In this document: one piece after another, positions 4,398 through 7,919 of the stretch
How positions within the stretch are numbered: position 1 is the first letter of the stretch
Layout: each line of letters begins with the position of its first letter
From: JBBSWA01 sp038046485
GTDB lineage: Archaea; Nanobdellota; Nanobdellia; Woesearchaeales; SM23-78
Assembly: GCA_038046485.1 (NCBI GenBank)
Contig: JBBSWA010000070.1
Location: forward strand, 1-7,919
Reading direction: 5' to 3'
DNA: 7,919 nucleotides
The notes under the pieces: generated by a model
Seen by the model: only the letters and a program-made list of their open reading frames with translations
What the model was told of the DNA's origin: nothing
Databases searched by the model: none
Made by a program: the position numbers and the translations under genes

Positions 4398-6215
4398 ATG
4401 GAGCATGAAAAGATCGTTCCCGATACGAGCATCATCATAGAGGGTCTGCTCTCTCAAAAAATAAAAACCAAAGAGCTCCATCCCAAGTTTGTCCTCATCC
4501 ATGAAGCCGTAGTCGCAGAACTCGAAAGCCAGGCCAACAAAGGTAGAGAAACCGGCTTGAAGGGTTTGGAAGAGATCAAGGCCATTCGAAGTCTGGCAAA
4601 AGAGCACAAGTTTGAAGTCCAATTCAAGGGCTCCCGTCCGGGTGATTTCGAGATCCGTTATGCCAAATCTGGTGAAATCGACTCCATCATCCGAGAGTTA
4701 GCAGTTCAAGAGCAAGCAACATTATTCACAGCGGATAAGGTTCAAGCAACAGTTGCAGAGTCCAAAGGAATCTCAGTCATCTTGTACGAATTCACAGCAT
4801 CTGAAAAGCCCTTCATCCTAGTCAAGTACTTTACAGAGGACACCATGAGTGTTCATCTAAAGGAAGGCTGCGTTCCAAGAGCAAAGAAAGGAATGCCAGG
4901 CAATTGGGAATTTGTGAAAATAAGTAAAGATCTTTTATCAGCAGATGCATTGCGAGATATGGGAAAAGAAATCTTAGAAGAAGCTTCTCTACGAGACGAT
5001 AGCTTTATTGAGGTCGAGCGCCGCAGTTCTTCCATTGTTCAAATTGCCAATTACCGCATTGTCATCACCCGTCCACCATTCTCGGATGGCTATGAAATTA
5101 CAGCCGTGCGGCCCATCAAAAAATTATCCTTATCCGATTACAAATTGTCAGAAAAGTTAGCAGCGCGCATCGCCGAAAAAGCAGAAGGCATCTTAATTGC
5201 AGGGCCTCCTGGGCATGGGAAGAGCACTTTTTGCCAAGCCTTGGCTGAATTTTATCTTACCAAAAATAAGGTCATTAAAACCATCGAAACGCCCAGGGAC
5301 TTAGTGTTAAGCGATGAGATCACCCAGTATTCGTTGAGCCATGGAGCCTCAAAAGAAATGCAAGACATCCTTCTTTTATCCCGTCCAGACTACACCTTGT
5401 TTGATGAAATGCGTAGTACCGAAGACTTTCGATTATATTCAGACTTACGCCTGAGTGGAGTCGGCATGGTGGGCGTAGTCCACGCAACGGCGTGCATCGA
5501 TGCCATCCAGCGCTTCATCGGTCGAATTGAGCTCGGCGTCATTCCGCATGTCATGGACACAGTTATTTTCATCCAGAACGGGAAAATCGATAAGGTATTT
5601 AGTGTGGGTATGCAAGTAAAGGTCCCTGCAGGAATGACCGAAGCCGACCTCGCCCGTCCCGTAGTCGTCGTGCATGATTTTGAGTCAGGTAAACTGGAGT
5701 TCGAAGTCTATTCCTATGGGGAAGAAACCATTGTCATTCCTGTCAAAATAGACTCCATCAGCCCCGCAGCTCGCCTTGCCATAAAACCCATCACAGAGGC
5801 GTTTGTAAAATACTCCGATAAAGTCGAAGTGGAGATGGTCTCAGACAACAAATGCGTTGTATATGTAGAGCCATCAAAAAAGATGGAGATCATCGGCCCA
5901 AAGGGTGAGAACATTCAGCGCATCGAAGAAAAATTAGGGCTATCCATTGACGTGCGCGAACTCTCCGAAACAAAGAAGAAAAAGAGCAATAAAGACCCCA
6001 TTCCCTATGAAGTAAAGCACAACAAGTCCAACATCACCTTCCACCTGGCAGCTGAATATACAAATAAAGATGTAGACATCATCGTGGACAATGATTACCT
6101 GCTCACAGCACATTCTTCTAAGAAAGCCGACCTCAAGATGACAAGCGAAAGCAGCATAGGCAAAATTCTTGTCTCAGCCTTGAAAAAAGGCAAGAAAGTG
6201 GAATTAAAGGTTTAG
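4398..6215 (+). CDS. PIN domain - VirB11/PilT-like ATPase - KH domain protein
   Basis: This 605-residue protein has the architecture annotated in archaea as the PINc/VapC family ATPase (COG1855). The N-terminal PIN nuclease domain (about 1-135) carries Asp9 in VPDTS, Glu41, Asp95 in EIDSII and Asp113 in FTADK, so it looks active. A linker leads to a secretion-ATPase-like P-loop domain (about 225-400). Its Walker A is GPPGHGKS (269-276), its Walker B-like strand is YTLFDEMR with Asp336 and Glu337, and the later VGVVHAT matches the VirB11/PilT/FlaI group. A KH RNA-binding domain (about 475-520) has the GxxG loop GPKG (500-503). A lysine-rich linker and a small C-terminal domain follow. A hexameric ATPase feeding RNA to a nuclease is a reasonable inference, but the family's substrate is not established to my knowledge. 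Length and start agree with the family. No Shine-Dalgarno site precedes the ATG, and the upstream region is unusually structured. Confidence 0.9.
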   Translation: MEHEKIVPDTSIIIEGLLSQKIKTKELHPKFVLIHEAVVAELESQANKGRETGLKGLEEIKAIRSLAKEHKFEVQFKGSRPGDFEIRYAKSGEIDSIIRELAVQEQATLFTADKVQATVAESKGISVILYEFTASEKPFILVKYFTEDTMSVHLKEGCVPRAKKGMPGNWEFVKISKDLLSADALRDMGKEILEEASLRDDSFIEVERRSSSIVQIANYRIVITRPPFSDGYEITAVRPIKKLSLSDYKLSEKLAARIAEKAEGILIAGPPGHGKSTFCQALAEFYLTKNKVIKTIETPRDLVLSDEITQYSLSHGASKEMQDILLLSRPDYTLFDEMRSTEDFRLYSDLRLSGVGMVGVVHATACIDAIQRFIGRIELGVIPHVMDTVIFIQNGKIDKVFSVGMQVKVPAGMTEADLARPVVVVHDFESGKLEFEVYSYGEETIVIPVKIDSISPAARLAIKPITEAFVKYSDKVEVEMVSDNKCVVYVEPSKKMEIIGPKGENIQRIEEKLGLSIDVRELSETKKKKSNKDPIPYEVKHNKSNITFHLAAEYTNKDVDIIVDNDYLLTAHSSKKADLKMTSESSIGKILVSALKKGKKVELKV

Positions 6216-6259
6216 TTTAGTGTCAAGTCTTTGGTATACTCCTATATCTGCTGGAAACC

Positions 6260-6267
6260 TTTTTATA
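6260..6267 (+). promoter_or_regulatory. TATA box for serS
   Basis: TTTTTATA lies about 26 bases ahead of the serS ATG at 6290. AGGG is only three bases from the ATG, too close for ribosome binding. A leaderless serS mRNA separate from the upstream gene is likely. Other AT-rich elements occur at about 6233 and 6278 but are less well spaced. Confidence 0.55.
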
Positions 6268-6289
6268 CTTCTCGACGTTTATAAGGGCT

Positions 6290-7579
6290 ATGCTCGACAT
6301 TAACCTGATCCGCAAAAGCCCAGACTTGGTCAAGAAGAACTTGGAAAAGAAGTTTCAAAAAGACATGTTGCCTTGGGTGGATGATCTCATAGAAAAAGAC
6401 AAGGAATTTGTCAAAACAAAATTCGAAGCCGAGCAGCTGAAAAAGCGCAAGAATGAATTGAGCGCCGAGATCAACAAGTTAAAGAAAGAGAAGAAAGATG
6501 CTGCAAAATTGTTAGACGAAGCAAAGAAGATCCCGCAGCAGCTCATTGAATTAGAAGCACAACAAAAAGAGTTGCAGGAAAAGATCAATTACCACCTAAT
6601 GCGCCTACCTAATATATTACACGATTCCGTCCCGATTGGAAAAGACGACACGGAAAACGTTGAGATCAAGAAATGGGGTGCTCCGCGTGCCTTTGACTTT
6701 GAACCAAAGGGACATGGAGAGCTTTTAGAAGAGTTAGGTGTAGGTGATTTCAAGCGCAGCGCAAAAGTCGCAGGGGCAGGCTTCTATTACTTACGAGGTC
6801 CTTTTGCCTTGTTAAACCAGGCGTTGATCCGCTTTGCCCTTGACTTTCTCATAAAAAAAGGCTACACGTATGTCGAGCCTCCTTTAATGATGCATCGTAA
6901 AACATACGAGGGCGTCGTCGATTTAAAGGATTTCGAATCCGTCATGTACAAGGTGGAGAACGAAGATCTTTTCTTGATTGCAACATCCGAACACCCCTTA
7001 GTGGGACAATTCCAGGATGAATCCCTCAGTGAAGAGGATCTTCCAGTTAAGATGGCTGGGTACAGCATGTGTTTTCGAAAGGAAATCGGAGCGCATGGCG
7101 TGGACACAAAAGGTCTTTTCCGTACGCATCAATTCAACAAGGTAGAACAGATCATCTTATGCAAGCCTGAAGACTCATATAAATATTATGATGAGTTATT
7201 GGAAAACAGCGAAGCTCTCTTCAGGGCCTTGGAATTGCCTTACCGGATTTTAGAGATCTGTTCAGGGGATTGCAGCAGCATCAAGGCAAAAAGTGCCGAT
7301 TTGGAAGTATGGATGCCCAAGCAAAAGGCGTATAAGGAACTAGGCTCACTCACCAACTGCACCGATTACCAGGCAAGGCGATTAGGCATTAAATGTATAG
7401 ATAAAGAAGGCAATCGCAGAGTTCTTCACACCTTGAACAACACAGCCATTGCCACTTCAAGGGCCTTGGTCGCCATTGCCGAAAACTACCAAAACAAGGA
7501 TGGCTCGATCACTATTCCTTCTGTTCTCGTCCCGTACATGAATGGAATTAAAAAGATCGAAAAGATCCGATCTTTCTAA
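6290..7579 (+). CDS. serS: Seryl-tRNA synthetase
   Basis: This enzyme charges tRNA-Ser with serine using ATP, in the cytoplasm. At 429 residues it is full length for the common (bacterial/eukaryotic and most archaeal) form, not the methanogen-type SerRS. Residues 1-110 form the tRNA-binding arm: MLDINLIRKSPDLVKKNL, then a long Lys/Glu-rich antiparallel coiled coil (about 35-100). The class II core follows. Motif 1 lies around YTYVEPPLM (192-200). The serine-binding loop TSEHPL is at 232-237. Motif 2 spans about 261-287 (CFRKEIGAHG, Arg263, FRTHQFNKVE with Arg278). Motif 3 is LNNTAIATSR, ending in Arg391. CSGDCSSIKAKSADLEVW and SLTNCTDYQARR are also diagnostic. No key residue is missing. It follows the PIN-ATPase gene by 74 bases, with its own TATA box, and converges with the RAM-domain gene. 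Confidence 0.97.
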   Translation: MLDINLIRKSPDLVKKNLEKKFQKDMLPWVDDLIEKDKEFVKTKFEAEQLKKRKNELSAEINKLKKEKKDAAKLLDEAKKIPQQLIELEAQQKELQEKINYHLMRLPNILHDSVPIGKDDTENVEIKKWGAPRAFDFEPKGHGELLEELGVGDFKRSAKVAGAGFYYLRGPFALLNQALIRFALDFLIKKGYTYVEPPLMMHRKTYEGVVDLKDFESVMYKVENEDLFLIATSEHPLVGQFQDESLSEEDLPVKMAGYSMCFRKEIGAHGVDTKGLFRTHQFNKVEQIILCKPEDSYKYYDELLENSEALFRALELPYRILEICSGDCSSIKAKSADLEVWMPKQKAYKELGSLTNCTDYQARRLGIKCIDKEGNRRVLHTLNNTAIATSRALVAIAENYQNKDGSITIPSVLVPYMNGIKKIEKIRSF

Positions 7580-7598
7580 ATTTATTAAATAATGATCT

Positions 7599-7604
7599 AA
7601 AAAA
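7599..7604 (-). terminator. T-tract after the RAM-domain gene
   Basis: Six T residues on the minus strand begin two bases beyond the TGA stop (7607-7609). Archaeal termination often relies on such oligo-T runs without a hairpin. The plus-strand direction shows no matching T-run for serS in the 27-base convergent gap. Confidence 0.4.
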
Positions 7605-7606
7605 GG

Positions 7607-7891
7607 TCAAAGCTCAACAAATTCCGTCTTAAGCTGTTTCATACTGGTAAGCGACTTTATTTTGACAACCCCTTTTCTGGAGATAACTCGTTTGATAAGT
7701 TCATAGTATTCATCTTGGTCTTTAGCCCGCAGTTTCAGGATCAATTCCCAGTCACCAGTGATGATGTCTACGCTTTCTATATTAGGGTGCCTCGCAAGCT
7801 CTTTCGCAATCCGTTCCGGGTCTCCATATTCATCTGGGCTTAGACTAATCAAGACATAGGTGCAAAATGCTGTGTTGCATAATTCGGGCAA
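7607..7891 (-). CDS. Stand-alone Lrp/AsnC ligand-binding (RAM) domain protein
   Basis: A 94-residue protein consisting of one Lrp/AsnC C-terminal (RAM/DAM) domain with a beta-alpha-beta-beta-alpha-beta order: FCTYVLISL, helix DPERIAKELAR, then NIESVDIITG and DWELILKLRAKD, helix EYYELIKRVI, and VVKIKSLTS. The TGDWELILKLRA segment is the family's most recognisable part, with the ligand-loop Gly46-Asp47. There is no helix-turn-helix, so it probably does not bind DNA itself; such proteins form oligomers that sense amino acids and may modulate full-length Lrp partners. The only in-frame start after the upstream TAA is a TTG at 7891, with no Shine-Dalgarno site or TATA box visible before the window ends. 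Deletion of one T in a run at 7864-7867 would instead give a neat start MQHSICTYVLIS from an ATG at 7880, so the N-terminus is uncertain. Confidence 0.8.
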   Translation of the reverse strand: MPELCNTAFCTYVLISLSPDEYGDPERIAKELARHPNIESVDIITGDWELILKLRAKDQDEYYELIKRVISRKGVVKIKSLTSMKQLKTEFVEL

Positions 7892-7903
7892 CCCTTTGGG
7901 TTG
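7889..7903. repeat. Small hairpin over the RAM-domain start codon
   Basis: CAACCC (7889-7894) and GGGTTG (7898-7903) are complementary around a three-base loop. On the minus strand the 3' arm contains the TTG start codon, so an RNA hairpin would cover it. A run of six G follows on the plus strand (7903-7908). Being short, it may be chance. Confidence 0.4.
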
Positions 7904-7919
7904 GGGGGATGTTTAGGCT

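Noticed and set aside
4266..4622. Minus-strand open frame of 118 codons across the intergenic repeats and the PIN-ATPase start
   Set aside because: It is antisense to a well-supported PIN domain, has no recognisable domain, and is rich in Phe/Leu/Cys as expected from the reverse complement of Lys/Glu-rich coding sequence.
6355..6588. Minus-strand open frame rich in Ser/Phe/Asn opposite the serS coiled coil
   Set aside because: It is the mirror of Lys/Glu-rich coiled-coil codons in a clear synthetase gene.

Overview
This window looks like archaeal chromosomal DNA. Three things point that way. TATA boxes lie about 25 bases ahead of several start codons with no Shine-Dalgarno site between them, as in leaderless archaeal transcripts. 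There is a PIN-ATPase-KH protein of a type widespread in archaea. There is also a stand-alone Lrp/AsnC ligand-binding (RAM) domain protein. A secreted transglutaminase-like protein, standard short genes and close spacing would fit a DPANN lineage such as Woesearchaeota, but that placement is inference. TGA, TAA and TAG all serve as stops, so the code is standard.

Layout. (1) 67-2058, plus: a large exported protein with a transglutaminase-like Cys-His-Asp core followed by beta-rich domains. (2) 2090-3432, minus: a compact unit reading vapB antitoxin, vapC PIN toxin (13-base overlap), then an alpha/beta hydrolase. The last two genes have internal Shine-Dalgarno sites. (3) 3433-3567: a divergent promoter region. 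(4) 3568-4254, plus: an unrecognised exported, membrane-anchored protein, AT-rich and dominated by AGA arginine codons. (5) 4255-4397: a structured non-coding stretch with a perfect 16-bp inverted repeat, a second hairpin, two TATA-like boxes and a 23-codon small ORF with an AGGAGG site. (6) 4398-6215, plus: the PIN-ATPase-KH protein. (7) 6290-7579, plus: seryl-tRNA synthetase. (8) 7607-7891, minus: the RAM-domain protein, convergent with serS.

How the parts fit. The ATPase and serS look like conserved cellular genes, probably transcribed separately or as a loose pair. The block from about 2090 to 4254 has the character of an accessory insert: toxin-antitoxin, hydrolase and a compositionally deviant membrane protein. 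The least explained stretch is the leader ahead of the PIN-ATPase. The TATA-like box nearest that gene is too close to its start codon. The better-placed box is 130 bases upstream, which would put the small ORF and the downstream hairpin into its 5' leader. No CRISPR array, rRNA, tRNA or insertion sequence was recognised.
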